Below, piece by piece: positions 1 to 9,972 of a stretch of 33,806 bases of DNA. The notes beneath the pieces are model-generated. The model ran no database searches, had not been told where the DNA came from, and worked only from the letters and a program-made list of their open reading frames with translations. Every line of letters begins with the position of its first letter. Position 1 is the first letter of the stretch. The position numbers and the translations under genes were made by a program. The stretch covers positions 1 through 33,806 of IMG/VR virus record IMGVR_UViG_3300032092_000128; one strand, written 5' to 3'. The DNA is from a virus.

Positions 1-3000
1 TGTAATCGTCCACTGTCTGCTTGACCTTGGCAAACTCGTTCATACGATTGAATGTGCTGTTGATAATCTCGCCAGCATCGTTGGGCTGGAACGCCCCGCC
101 AATCAGTGCACGCTCAGACAAACGCTTGTAGGTCTTCTCAGGCGATCCTTCGGAAGAGAAGGGGGAGCTAACCACTTGCAAGAACGCCAAGCCCATAGTG
201 CCGGTGTAGCCCTTGATAAACTCCTCAACCTTGACAGGAGAAGCGCCGACCAAAGAGCCGTAAGCCTTGGCAATCTCGGTGGTGTTCTCACGGAACTGCG
301 CTTCTGGCAACAACTGTTGCTCGCCCTTAGACAGGATGTCGCGCCCTGTGTAGAACGACTTACCCAAAGAAGTCTCGATGATCGGCTTCATGGCTTGCGG
401 TATGGGCAGTAGCGTAGGAACCTTAAACCCGCCAACATCGATCGTAGCCATGCTAGTACCGCCGGGAATAGTCTGGATCAAGATTTGGTTAAACGCCTTA
501 ACCGCCTCTTCGCTACCATGCTCATTCATCATGGAGTTGTACAGCGCCTCTGGCAAAGCCTTGAAGATGTAGCCAATCTCAAACGGGATTGGTATACGAA
601 GCGGCTCTTCCACACCGGGGATACGTACAAACCAATTGCCGTACTTCTGATCTGGCGTAGCGTTCTTGTAAGCTTCATCGTCCTGCATCGAGGCGGCATA
701 CGCCAGCGTACCAGCGGCAATCATCAAGCCACGGGTCAACAACTTCTCCTGTATCTTCAAGCGCTCATTGAAAGGCAGGTTGCCTGTCAGGGCTTTGTAC
801 AGCACATTCAGACCTTGGATCTGTGCGTTGAAGAACGGGATCAGTGAGTTAGCCCAGTGGATGCTAGGTGACGCACCACGCTTGTTAAAGTTCATGGACT
901 CAAGCGCCATGTACGTGGCTTCCATCTCAGACAAGCCCTGCTTGATGTAGCTGTTGTATTGAGCGCGTCGTGTAAGCGCATCGGCTTCCATAGAGATAGC
1001 TTCTGCCCTAGACAGTAGTTCGGAAAACACGCCTCTGCCAGCCGTAATGTCACGCAAGATTTTGGTCAAGTCTTCGCTACCACCAGTAAACACCTGACCG
1101 CCTGTGATGCCTCGGCTCTCTAACGTGCCCTTGGTTGCGCTACCAATCTCTTTAAGCGCTCCAGTAACAGGGAAGAAATCAGCACCGGTCAATAGCGGGG
1201 CAGCTAAAGAATCACGGAACAACTGCCTAGCCGCATACAAAGGCGATGCCGTCACAGCCTTACGCAAGAACGTAGCGGGGGCTGCCATAGCACGCAGTGC
1301 AAACGGCATCTGGGACGGGATACCTTCCATGCCCTTGACCAAAACATCAGCAGGCACGCCTGCTTTGTCGGTAGCAATCAACGCATAGCGGTCGCCCGTG
1401 TCTTTGTCTTTCTCGTTCTTAGGATCAGGCTCAACCTTAAAACGAACCACGTTAGCGCCAGCAATAGGCTTACGGGTAATGGTTGCCAGACCTAAGTCAA
1501 CCAACTCAAAGACCGCGTTGCTAGTAGCTTGATTACGCAAAGCCATGTCAGTCAGCAAGTTTGTGTTCTGAACAGCGCTGGTCATGAAGTCAAGGATCGG
1601 TTCATCGCCACCCACCAACTCCTGCAAGTATGGCTGCTCTTTAATGTTACCAATCTTGACTGGGTTTTCTCCGCCAATCAGCAGTTCCACCACGCCGTTA
1701 CGCTGGCGGTAGTACGGGATGTAGTCCTTGGACGCAAGTAGCTTTTCCACAACAGCCCGTGGGAGCGCATGGGTCTGAGCCGCAAACCGTACCAGCCCCT
1801 CGTTGTAGGCGTTATATTCAGCCCGCGCTGTCTCAAACAGATCTTTAAGGCCGGGCGTGTTGTTAATAGCGCGGTTGGCGCTATCCAGTTCAGCCTGTGT
1901 GATCTTGCCGTTAAAGCCTAAAGTCTCCAGTCCCTTGTTCTGAGCGCGGATGCCAGCCAAATACAGCGTAAACAGACGGCTGGCGCCATCTGGACTGCCA
2001 ACCAAAGGTGATGCACGTTTGAGAATCTCAGCCACGCTACGGATGCTTGGCCCCTTGACGCTCTCAATGATGTACTCTTTACGGCCATCAGCACGGATTT
2101 TTTCTGTGCGTTGCAGTGCACCATTACCCACAGACTGCGCCACAAAGTTCATGCGCTGGTCGTACATGCGCAAGTAGTACAGCATCTGAGTGCCTTTGAG
2201 CTTTTCCATACCCTTAGACAGACGCTCAAACCCAGCAAACCGATCGACCATCTGCGTCTCAAACGCTAAACCAGAGCCGTTGGCTTTGATCTTGTCGTAC
2301 AGGTTTTTATCTTTAGCGACGACCTTGTCGACAATAGCGCCAGCCGCAGCCAACTCAGGCGTTGCGTAATTGGTACGCAAAGAAATCAAACCTGTTGGTG
2401 ACTCGTACGTGCCTGCAAACTCCTGTTGCATACGCTTGGTAGCTTGGAACATCGTGTAGTACAAGTCGCTTGTACTAACGTTAGCAAGTTTAAAGAAGCC
2501 AGTATTGCGCAACCACTGACGGATAGCGCCCAGCACAACTTTAATATAACGGCTAGCCTTCTGGACAAACGTCTCGTTGACTGTGGCCTCTTGCATGTGC
2601 GCCAGCATCTCACGCACAGACTGGATCTCACCCATACGGCGAATCTTTTGCGCAACTTCTACCTCGCCTTTTTGCTCGGCTTCAACAGCGCGTTGCTCCC
2701 ATGCAGTAGCTGACGCCACCACATCTTCTTCAACGCCCAAGGCTTTGGCCATACCGTAAATGCCGCCTTCTGTAGTACGAATGGCTTTGGTCAAGTCCAT
2801 CATACCTTGGGGGCCAAGCACCACGTCCACGCCATAGTGACCTACGGCTTCGTGAATCAAAGTCTTCTCTAAGTCCAGCGCGTCAGTGTGCTGATCGCCA
2901 ATAACAACAATCGTGCCGTCAGGTAGCACACCGCCTTTGACGGATGACTTTTCTACATTTACACCGGCGTTAGATAACGCTTTCAAATATTTAACTGGCG

Positions 3001-6000
3001 CCTGACTGAGTGTCGGGGCGTAAATAAACTTTACGTCTTTTGGTAATTTGCTTGCAAACTTGTCAGCAATAGCTTTAGCCTCTGCTTCAGCTATGGGGTT
3101 TATAACCGCCTCCGCTTCCACACGAAACACTGTGCCGTCTGTGTCATCAGAACTGTCAATCAAGCGCTTAACGTAGCCGCCAGTAACTTCTTTCAAAGCC
3201 TTGTTGTACTCAGGCGAACCCTTAGAGTACATGGTTACCAAACGGTCTTTCTTGGCAAAACCTTCAGCGGCTCTACGGACACGCTGTTCCTCAGACGACG
3301 CACTCTTAAGCTTTTGGTTTTGCTTAATCAACGGTTTAATGTCTGAGTTCTTCTCGTCACGCGCCAGTGTGCGCATGGCGCCCTTCATGTCTTTGACGTT
3401 TTCTGCAATAGGGGCACGGGTAGCGCCCTTTGTATCTTCTTCCGGCTTGCCCAGCAGAATTTCGTCAGCGGTCTTCTTAGCCGCAAAGTAACGCTTAGTC
3501 AGGTCAGCAAGGCGCTCTTCGTTCTTAACCTCCATTGGTTTCAAACGTGTTGACAGTTCAGTCAACCGAGCCTTGGTCTGGTCAAGTTGTTGCGTTAAGT
3601 CTTTAACACGGCGGTCGTAAGCCGACTCGCTGAGCGTGCTGATGTCGTACTCCTGCTTACGCTTAACTTCAGACAACTCGTAAGCAATCTTGTCGTATTG
3701 GTTTTGAGCGTTACGCACAGCAGTGCGTTGCTGGCTAATCTCTGTCTGCCCTTTAAGCGTACGTACATGCTCAATTTCTTTGCGTAGCTTCTCTTGCTCA
3801 GCACGCGCATCGGTGTACGTCTTGATGTCTTTCTTAGGCAAGCGGTTAATTTCCTGAGAAACCTGCCATTTAGTATCCAGTTCTGTAGACGTAGAACCAA
3901 CAACTTCTTTTACGGACACGTATCGAGCGCCTGCCAAGTCTTCCATGAAGAGTTCTTGGGCATCCAACTTCTCTTTGGCTACGTCAATACGGCGCTGGTC
4001 TAATGTTGTAAGCGCGTTTCTGTACGCCTTACGCGCCTTCTTAAGCGAGTCGTACGCTTTCTTAGCCGTAACGTTCTTACGTTTTTTGTCCGCGTCAGTA
4101 GCTTCTGAGTCGTTTTTGGGGTTGTAATTAAAGACGGGGCCGTCGGCTGTGTACTCCACAGTCCAGCCAGCGTTCATAGTTTGAACTTCGCGAGACTCAC
4201 CAAACCTACCAGAAGCGTAAGCTGCCTTGCGGCCTTCTTCGCTCAACGCTTTGACGCGGGTGACCTTGGTGCTGGGTATACCTGCGCCTGTTTGGATGCG
4301 TTCTTGTTGGGCTTTGGCGCTTATACGCGCGGCTTCTTTAGCGTTGTCTACAGCCTTCTGAGACAAAATAAGTGCGCTACGGCGTTTAGCTAAATCCGCT
4401 GTTTTCTTTTCATCTTTGTATGTAAGCGCTTTCTCAGCAGCTTTGAGCTTGGCCCATGCATCTTGCAATGCACTGTCGGCACGGCGAAACATTTCAACTT
4501 CGGCTTCTGTAACCTCAATAACTTTGCTTTCGGCTTCTTTAATGTTTGCGTCAATAGAAGCCAGTTGCTCACGCAACTCATACAAGTCCATGTTGAAGTC
4601 AAGAAACGCTTGCTTGTTTGTAGGGGGCGCGGCCCTAGACATCCGGTTAATAGCGTCAAACACTTCTCCGCGGCTTTCCCGCAAAGACTCAATCAAGTCT
4701 GCTTTTTCTTGCGTTTGTTTTTGTTCCTGCTCTCTTGCGCGTTCTCTGGCGCGTCCCAAAGCCGTTTTAAATGGCTCTGCTGGATCAACATCGGTGCTGT
4801 ACTCTTCCATGAAACTTTCACGGAGTTGCACCAAGCGGCCTTCAGCCGTGCGCATAAACTGCTCAGTCTCTAGCTCGGTTCTGTAAGCTTCCAAACTTTG
4901 AATTTCAAACTCAGACTGCGCACGCTGATCTGGCTCTTCGCCTTTCATGCGATTGCGCACAGCCGCAAGCTGTTTATTAACCGCGCCCATTTTTGCTTGG
5001 AATGCGTCGCCTTTGGGAATGTCCGCTGGCTTTTCTTTCACTACGGGTTCGGTCAGGCCATTTTTACGGGCTAACTCATCCATGTCAGTCATGGCAGCTT
5101 TTAAACGATCAACGTTTTTCTGCGCCATTGACAAACCAATTTCGCGGCTATCGTTTTCTACATCAAGACCTTGAATTTTGGCTTCAGCAACAATCTGTTG
5201 GAGATCTTCCGAGTATTTACTTATTTCTAACAACTTTGCGTTGTTAGCCATTTTTTCGTATAGATCGGCACGTTCTTGCAAGCGCTTGGATTCTTCTTTG
5301 TATAAATTTGCCTTACGCTCTAATACAGAATTTCCTGACGCATTAGCTTCCGCTCTAGTCTCGAACGCCTTTTCGCGCATCCTGTCCGCTTGAAACGTGT
5401 ACTGTCCTGCCAACACGCCGTAGTAATTAAACTGTGTAGCTTCTGGTCTTTTGCGTAAATCCTGCAATGCGCCAAGCGCAGTCACGTAATCAGTACGTGC
5501 TTTCTGTAAATCTTCAAACCGCACAGGCATGATGCTGGCAAGGCGATTTGCTTCTTTACGTAGCTTGGCAATCTTGCCGTATTTAGAAGAACCCAAGAAC
5601 TGTTCTGGAGTGTCAAAGATGACGCCTTGTTCGGCGGTGGGAGCGAACAGGTCAGGTGTTTCAACCTGCACGGCACGTTTTTCTCCTTCGGGGCCTTCAA
5701 ATTTAAACTGAGCAGTATCGGCACCCTTTGCGGCAAAGAGTCCGAGGTCGTCAAGCGATGCTTGATTCTGTGCAAGGCTCTTCTGTAGCGCTTCCATGCG
5801 CTTGTTGAGACGCTTGAGTTCCTGTTGCTGCTCTTCAGACAAACCACGGCGCGGGACTTTTGCACCAACTTTAACTTCTTTGCCGGGGGCAATACCCACG
5901 AGAGCGTCAAGTTCGCCTTGCGTGTCTCTGATAGCACGCTCCAGCACCCGCTGGTTGTACTCAAGATCAGTGCCAAGCTCAGACGCTAAGTCTTCGCCCA

Positions 6001-9000
6001 AATCCAACTGCTGCATACGAGCAAGCAGTTTGGCTGTCTTATCGTAGTCCTTGGCGGCAAACGCTTCCTTGATCTGGGTTTCCAGTTCAGCGGCTTCGTC
6101 GCGTCGTTCTTTAAAGTTAAGCGGTGTCTCAGGCGCTTTCTGGCGCTCACCAAGTTCTGCTTGCTGTTTGTTGTAGCGGGCGGTCAGTCCTTGGATTTCT
6201 TTAGTCAGTCTTGCACGGTTTTCGTTTTCACCTTGCTTGTTTTTCAACGCATCAAGCTGATCTTGTTTTTCTTTGATCTGCGCCAACAATCCCTGACGAC
6301 GCTCAATCTCAGACACTTCTACACGCTTGCGCTCAGGCTTAGCCAATAGTTTGGCTTCAGCCGCTTCCAACTGTTCTTTAATTGTCTCAACCGCTTTTTG
6401 GCGGTCAGCAAACGGGCGTTGGCTGGCAGGGCGTATGTCTTTTTCTTTTCTGCCTTTGGTAAGCCTAGGCTCGTCCAGACGTTTCATCAGGTCTGTAATG
6501 TCTTGCGTAACCCTAGAATCGTGCGCTGCATAATCGTCAAACTTCTTTTTACGCAACAAGTAGCGCTGTTGCATTTGATCGCGGGCAATATACGCTTGGC
6601 TACCAACTGGGCCTTCTGGCATGGCCAACCATTTTTGACGGGCAGGTTCTAAATCTTCACGACGATAGCGCTCCATCTGATCGCGTAGACGCATTGACTC
6701 CTGTTGCTTGGCCTTGATCTTGTTGCGGATTGGTTTTTGCTGGCTCTCAACTAGCTTGTTAATATCAGCTATCAGAGCATCACGTTTTGCCGTTAATGCA
6801 GGAGATTTTGCGTAATCTTTTTTACTTAACTCAGCCAACTGTTCCTGCATCTTCTGCAGTTTGTTGACTCTGGTGACAACGGTTTCTTTGACAGGCTTTG
6901 CCACATACCGAGTGCTCAACTCTTTAAGCGAGTCGTACATGTCGTTGGTAGCTTGCAGAATCTGGGCGCTAGACAGGGGTGACTGTCTCTCAGCCGCACG
7001 CAAGTGCGCCGCTTCTTTCAATGCCGCTTGTACGTACTGGGTACGCAGCTTAGACAAATACATTAAATCGTACTTGTGTGGTGCTTCCTTGGCTTTGCGT
7101 TTGGTTTCCAACGCTTCAAGCAGCTTGTCGTAAGCGTTGTCTTTGGCTTGTTTTTGACGTCTAGCTTCCAGCGTATGGCGCTGTGAACTGATTGCTTCGT
7201 TGTCTAAAGTTTTAAGTTCTGCCGCACCACTGACGCCCATAACCTGTGCCAACTCATTGGCATCTTTGGCGTTCATCTTCTCGATGGGGGTCAGCGTAGT
7301 GTCAATAGTTGCTTTACGTTCTGGTGCAGCAATTACCTTCTCGGCAAGGCGTTCTTCTCCAGCCGCAGTACGGCGACCACGCTTGCCTTCCTCAATATGC
7401 TTGAGTAGGCGCTCCAGTTCCTGCGCCTGCATATCACGCCACAGAATCTCTTTGGCTTTCTCTGACAAGTTGCCTTCTGTGTCGTACAGATTGTTTTCGG
7501 CAAAAGGATCAGCCATGTACTGATCGAGTAGTTCTTGCGCTTTCTGTTTGCTGTCATTGAGCTTGGTACGCAACTTACCTTCAACAAACTCTGCGTCTTC
7601 AATGACGTTGAGGTCAAGCTTCCTGTTGCTAAGACCTTTGAGACCAAGAATGTCTTTGACTTCTGAATTGATAATGCCTGAGTCAATGGCTTCGTCCACG
7701 CCCGTCTTGGCAACCTTTGGCTCTTGCTCTTGCAGTTCCTTGGCTTCTTTCTCTGTCAAGTCACGGCTAACACCCTTTTCATCAACGATGTAAGGTATGC
7801 GTACAGTGGGGCCTGTGGGCAGTTTGCCAGCGGCTGGCGTAGATAAAAGAGTGCGGAACTCTGCTGGCGCGCGCTCCTTGGGCACTTCGCGATACAGAAC
7901 CTTTGGTGCAGCTTTGCCTGCTTGTGCTTCGGGGCCAACAAAGTCAGGGTCAATACCGCGGCTCAGTGAATCTGCATACTCTTCAGGAGTGAGAGTCTTT
8001 TTCTTACCTTCTTCTCTAGCTTTAATACTTTCTTCGTATTCTTGCTCGGCAGTAAACAGGTCTTCGTCCCTGCTAACTTGGGACTCAGGTTGCTTCTCAG
8101 TGATCTGCTCAATGTCTTGTTGTGCTTGCCGGCGATCTCTTTGATCCAACTCTTTTTGGAATTCAGCGCCAAACATGTCTACCTGTTCAGTAGGCAGGGC
8201 TCGGAGGCTACGCGGCATCGTCTCACCGGGAACCTTACGCTCAAGCCCCGCTTGTGTAGTTTCCAGTTTTTCTAACTGTGCGGCTAGTTTTTGAGCCTTG
8301 GCAAAGTCACCATCGTCCAGAGCTTTATCCAACGCTTTGCGTACCGAGCCTAGATCCGCTTCAGCAGGGGCTAATTTGTTTAGTTGTTTAAGCGTACTTT
8401 TGAGGCTTTCTTCTGCCGGCACCATTTTCTCAAGCTGTTTGGACAGTGAGATAATTCGATCAAATCCTGCTGGTGTAGTCTGCAGTTTTTCTAATTGTGC
8501 GGATAGTGTTTGGGCTTTATCAAAGTCGCCGTCAGCCAATGCTTTATCCCGCGCTCTCTGCATGTCCTGCTTAGCCCTAACGTCTTGCAGTTGTTTCTGC
8601 AAGTCTGGGATTACACGTCTAGCTTGCTCCAAGTCCGTAGTAGCACGCTCACGCAACATGGTCTGTAGACCTTCAGGCGTCTGTCCTGAGATCTCATCAT
8701 CGGTATAGCCCAACTGCTTGGCTATGCTATTAAGCTGTTCGGTACGCGCACGCTCTGCATCAGGCAATTCAGAGTATTTACCAACAACTGTCTCGTCACC
8801 CATCTGCGCCAACAACTCAGGCGTGCCTATCTTTCTAGCTTGGGCTAAACGCTTTTCTTCTGCTTTGGCTAAACGTGCTTGTTCTTTGGCGGCTTCAGCT
8901 TGTTGCTTGGCTGTCTCTTTGTCTATGCGCTCTTGTTCTTTTCGCGTCTCTTCTTCTTGAAGCTGGCGCATCTGCTCTTCTTGACGCGCTATTTCCTGTT

Positions 9001-9967
9001 GCTGCTCTATCTCGCCCCGTGCACCGGATCGTTGGGATAAACGCGCGGCGCCCCCTACTGGTGCCAGTAGCGCAGCACTTATTGCAGTTCTGCCGTAGCC
9101 TTCAATTGCTTCAGGCGATGTAATTTCTTCCCCTGCTTGCGCACGGGTCATCATGTCTTGCAACACTTCCCCGGGTATTTCTGCTACCGTACCAATAGCA
9201 GTGCCTTTAGCCAACGTTGTAAGTATTTTTTCCTTCGCTAGCTTTTCAACTTCTGCAGCAGACTTACGGGCAAGTGACGTTTCGGTAGTGCCCAAAAGCT
9301 TGGCCAAGATACCTCTACCACCAACCAACAAACCTTGCGTAGCTGTATCAATTGCGGCTTGAGGGACAGCCGTTCCGTATGCTTTTAATCCACTGATATC
9401 TACGGGTTCACCGCGTTCAATTTGCGCTTGTGCTTGCGCTTCAATGTTTCCGCCAGCTTGGGGTAAATACGAAGCCGCAAAACGGCCAGCTAAAGCACCT
9501 ATACCAGCGCCAGCTAACCGACCAACACCGCCAAAAGGCCTGCCTAGTTTTTGACCAAGCTGAGCGCCTGCAATAGAGCTTGCTAAAGTTGGAGTTTGTT
9601 CTGCAACAGCGTACGGAACCATTTGTGCGGCTGTACCCACAGCAGGCAGTAAGCCTTTTTCTTCGTACGCTTTGATTACTTTTTCTGGGTCTGCTTGCGC
9701 CGCATACTCAGAACTAATTTTTTCACCGCGTGCAATACCGGCTCTAGCGGATTCTTCTGTTGGCCCGCTTAGTGCAGTCCTAGCCTGTGAGGTATAGGAC
9801 TCCAAGCCCTTCATCACAGCGGCGGCAAGACCTTCTTTGGGTTTACGCTCTGCGGTTTTTGCACCGCCTGTCATTTCTCGGGCTATCTGGGCCAGTCGCC
9901 TTGCCGCCTCCTTATCACCTGCTGCATCTGCGTTGCGGAGGGCTTCAAGGACTTGGCTGATTTCCAT
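1..9967 (-). CDS. Giant polyvalent/ejection-type virion protein with HExxH metallopeptidase motif and LPD38-like C-terminus (partial)
   Basis: The frame is open from the ATG at 9967 to the left edge with no stop, giving at least 3,322 residues; the C-terminus lies outside the window. Residues about 110-175 are a hydrophobic Gly/Ala-rich stretch. Residues about 316-2290 are highly charged and largely coiled-coil-like. A zincin motif HEAVGHYG sits at residues 2372-2379 (bases 2854-2831); E2453 in VREMLAHMQE is my candidate third zinc ligand. From about residue 2960 the sequence resembles large polyvalent protein-associated domain 38, including IHWANSLIPFFNAQIQG near residues 3036-3052. Such proteins are known in phages as internal or ejected virion components. 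The start is 5 nt after the previous stop, with a weak AGG about 8 nt upstream. The ejection role is inferred. The motif and length are seen directly, and peptidase activity is unproven. Confidence 0.85.
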   Translation of the reverse strand, partial: MEISQVLEALRNADAAGDKEAARRLAQIAREMTGGAKTAERKPKEGLAAAVMKGLESYTSQARTALSGPTEESARAGIARGEKISSEYAAQADPEKVIKAYEEKGLLPAVGTAAQMVPYAVAEQTPTLASSIAGAQLGQKLGRPFGGVGRLAGAGIGALAGRFAASYLPQAGGNIEAQAQAQIERGEPVDISGLKAYGTAVPQAAIDTATQGLLVGGRGILAKLLGTTETSLARKSAAEVEKLAKEKILTTLAKGTAIGTVAEIPGEVLQDMMTRAQAGEEITSPEAIEGYGRTAISAALLAPVGGAARLSQRSGARGEIEQQQEIARQEEQMRQLQEEETRKEQERIDKETAKQQAEAAKEQARLAKAEEKRLAQARKIGTPELLAQMGDETVVGKYSELPDAERARTEQLNSIAKQLGYTDDEISGQTPEGLQTMLRERATTDLEQARRVIPDLQKQLQDVRAKQDMQRARDKALADGDFDKAQTLSAQLEKLQTTPAGFDRIISLSKQLEKMVPAEESLKSTLKQLNKLAPAEADLGSVRKALDKALDDGDFAKAQKLAAQLEKLETTQAGLERKVPGETMPRSLRALPTEQVDMFGAEFQKELDQRDRRQAQQDIEQITEKQPESQVSRDEDLFTAEQEYEESIKAREEGKKKTLTPEEYADSLSRGIDPDFVGPEAQAGKAAPKVLYREVPKERAPAEFRTLLSTPAAGKLPTGPTVRIPYIVDEKGVSRDLTEKEAKELQEQEPKVAKTGVDEAIDSGIINSEVKDILGLKGLSNRKLDLNVIEDAEFVEGKLRTKLNDSKQKAQELLDQYMADPFAENNLYDTEGNLSEKAKEILWRDMQAQELERLLKHIEEGKRGRRTAAGEERLAEKVIAAPERKATIDTTLTPIEKMNAKDANELAQVMGVSGAAELKTLDNEAISSQRHTLEARRQKQAKDNAYDKLLEALETKRKAKEAPHKYDLMYLSKLRTQYVQAALKEAAHLRAAERQSPLSSAQILQATNDMYDSLKELSTRYVAKPVKETVVTRVNKLQKMQEQLAELSKKDYAKSPALTAKRDALIADINKLVESQQKPIRNKIKAKQQESMRLRDQMERYRREDLEPARQKWLAMPEGPVGSQAYIARDQMQQRYLLRKKKFDDYAAHDSRVTQDITDLMKRLDEPRLTKGRKEKDIRPASQRPFADRQKAVETIKEQLEAAEAKLLAKPERKRVEVSEIERRQGLLAQIKEKQDQLDALKNKQGENENRARLTKEIQGLTARYNKQQAELGERQKAPETPLNFKERRDEAAELETQIKEAFAAKDYDKTAKLLARMQQLDLGEDLASELGTDLEYNQRVLERAIRDTQGELDALVGIAPGKEVKVGAKVPRRGLSEEQQQELKRLNKRMEALQKSLAQNQASLDDLGLFAAKGADTAQFKFEGPEGEKRAVQVETPDLFAPTAEQGVIFDTPEQFLGSSKYGKIAKLRKEANRLASIMPVRFEDLQKARTDYVTALGALQDLRKRPEATQFNYYGVLAGQYTFQADRMREKAFETRAEANASGNSVLERKANLYKEESKRLQERADLYEKMANNAKLLEISKYSEDLQQIVAEAKIQGLDVENDSREIGLSMAQKNVDRLKAAMTDMDELARKNGLTEPVVKEKPADIPKGDAFQAKMGAVNKQLAAVRNRMKGEEPDQRAQSEFEIQSLEAYRTELETEQFMRTAEGRLVQLRESFMEEYSTDVDPAEPFKTALGRARERAREQEQKQTQEKADLIESLRESRGEVFDAINRMSRAAPPTNKQAFLDFNMDLYELREQLASIDANIKEAESKVIEVTEAEVEMFRRADSALQDAWAKLKAAEKALTYKDEKKTADLAKRRSALILSQKAVDNAKEAARISAKAQQERIQTGAGIPSTKVTRVKALSEEGRKAAYASGRFGESREVQTMNAGWTVEYTADGPVFNYNPKNDSEATDADKKRKNVTAKKAYDSLKKARKAYRNALTTLDQRRIDVAKEKLDAQELFMEDLAGARYVSVKEVVGSTSTELDTKWQVSQEINRLPKKDIKTYTDARAEQEKLRKEIEHVRTLKGQTEISQQRTAVRNAQNQYDKIAYELSEVKRKQEYDISTLSESAYDRRVKDLTQQLDQTKARLTELSTRLKPMEVKNEERLADLTKRYFAAKKTADEILLGKPEEDTKGATRAPIAENVKDMKGAMRTLARDEKNSDIKPLIKQNQKLKSASSEEQRVRRAAEGFAKKDRLVTMYSKGSPEYNKALKEVTGGYVKRLIDSSDDTDGTVFRVEAEAVINPIAEAEAKAIADKFASKLPKDVKFIYAPTLSQAPVKYLKALSNAGVNVEKSSVKGGVLPDGTIVVIGDQHTDALDLEKTLIHEAVGHYGVDVVLGPQGMMDLTKAIRTTEGGIYGMAKALGVEEDVVASATAWEQRAVEAEQKGEVEVAQKIRRMGEIQSVREMLAHMQEATVNETFVQKASRYIKVVLGAIRQWLRNTGFFKLANVSTSDLYYTMFQATKRMQQEFAGTYESPTGLISLRTNYATPELAAAGAIVDKVVAKDKNLYDKIKANGSGLAFETQMVDRFAGFERLSKGMEKLKGTQMLYYLRMYDQRMNFVAQSVGNGALQRTEKIRADGRKEYIIESVKGPSIRSVAEILKRASPLVGSPDGASRLFTLYLAGIRAQNKGLETLGFNGKITQAELDSANRAINNTPGLKDLFETARAEYNAYNEGLVRFAAQTHALPRAVVEKLLASKDYIPYYRQRNGVVELLIGGENPVKIGNIKEQPYLQELVGGDEPILDFMTSAVQNTNLLTDMALRNQATSNAVFELVDLGLATITRKPIAGANVVRFKVEPDPKNEKDKDTGDRYALIATDKAGVPADVLVKGMEGIPSQMPFALRAMAAPATFLRKAVTASPLYAARQLFRDSLAAPLLTGADFFPVTGALKEIGSATKGTLESRGITGGQVFTGGSEDLTKILRDITAGRGVFSELLSRAEAISMEADALTRRAQYNSYIKQGLSEMEATYMALESMNFNKRGASPSIHWANSLIPFFNAQIQGLNVLYKALTGNLPFNERLKIQEKLLTRGLMIAAGTLAYAASMQDDEAYKNATPDQKYGNWFVRIPGVEEPLRIPIPFEIGYIFKALPEALYNSMMNEHGSEEAVKAFNQILIQTIPGGTSMATIDVGGFKVPTLLPIPQAMKPIIETSLGKSFYTGRDILSKGEQQLLPEAQFRENTTEIAKAYGSLVGASPVKVEEFIKGYTGTMGLAFLQVVSSPFSSEGSPEKTYKRLSERALIGGAFQPNDAGEIINSTFNRMNEFAKVKQTVDDY

Positions 9968-9972
9968 GGCGG

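Noticed and set aside
4416-4886. Plus-strand open frame of 156 residues
   Set aside because: It lies entirely inside the giant minus-strand gene, with Ser/Cys-rich composition typical of an antisense shadow.
5482-5976. Minus-strand open frame of 164 residues in another frame
   Set aside because: It lies in a shifted frame inside the giant gene; the main frame is continuous and contains recognisable motifs before and after it.
1-9967. N4-type virion RNA polymerase as the identity of the giant protein
   Set aside because: I saw no polymerase motif such as TxxGR, while a zincin HExxH motif and an LPD38-like end are visible.
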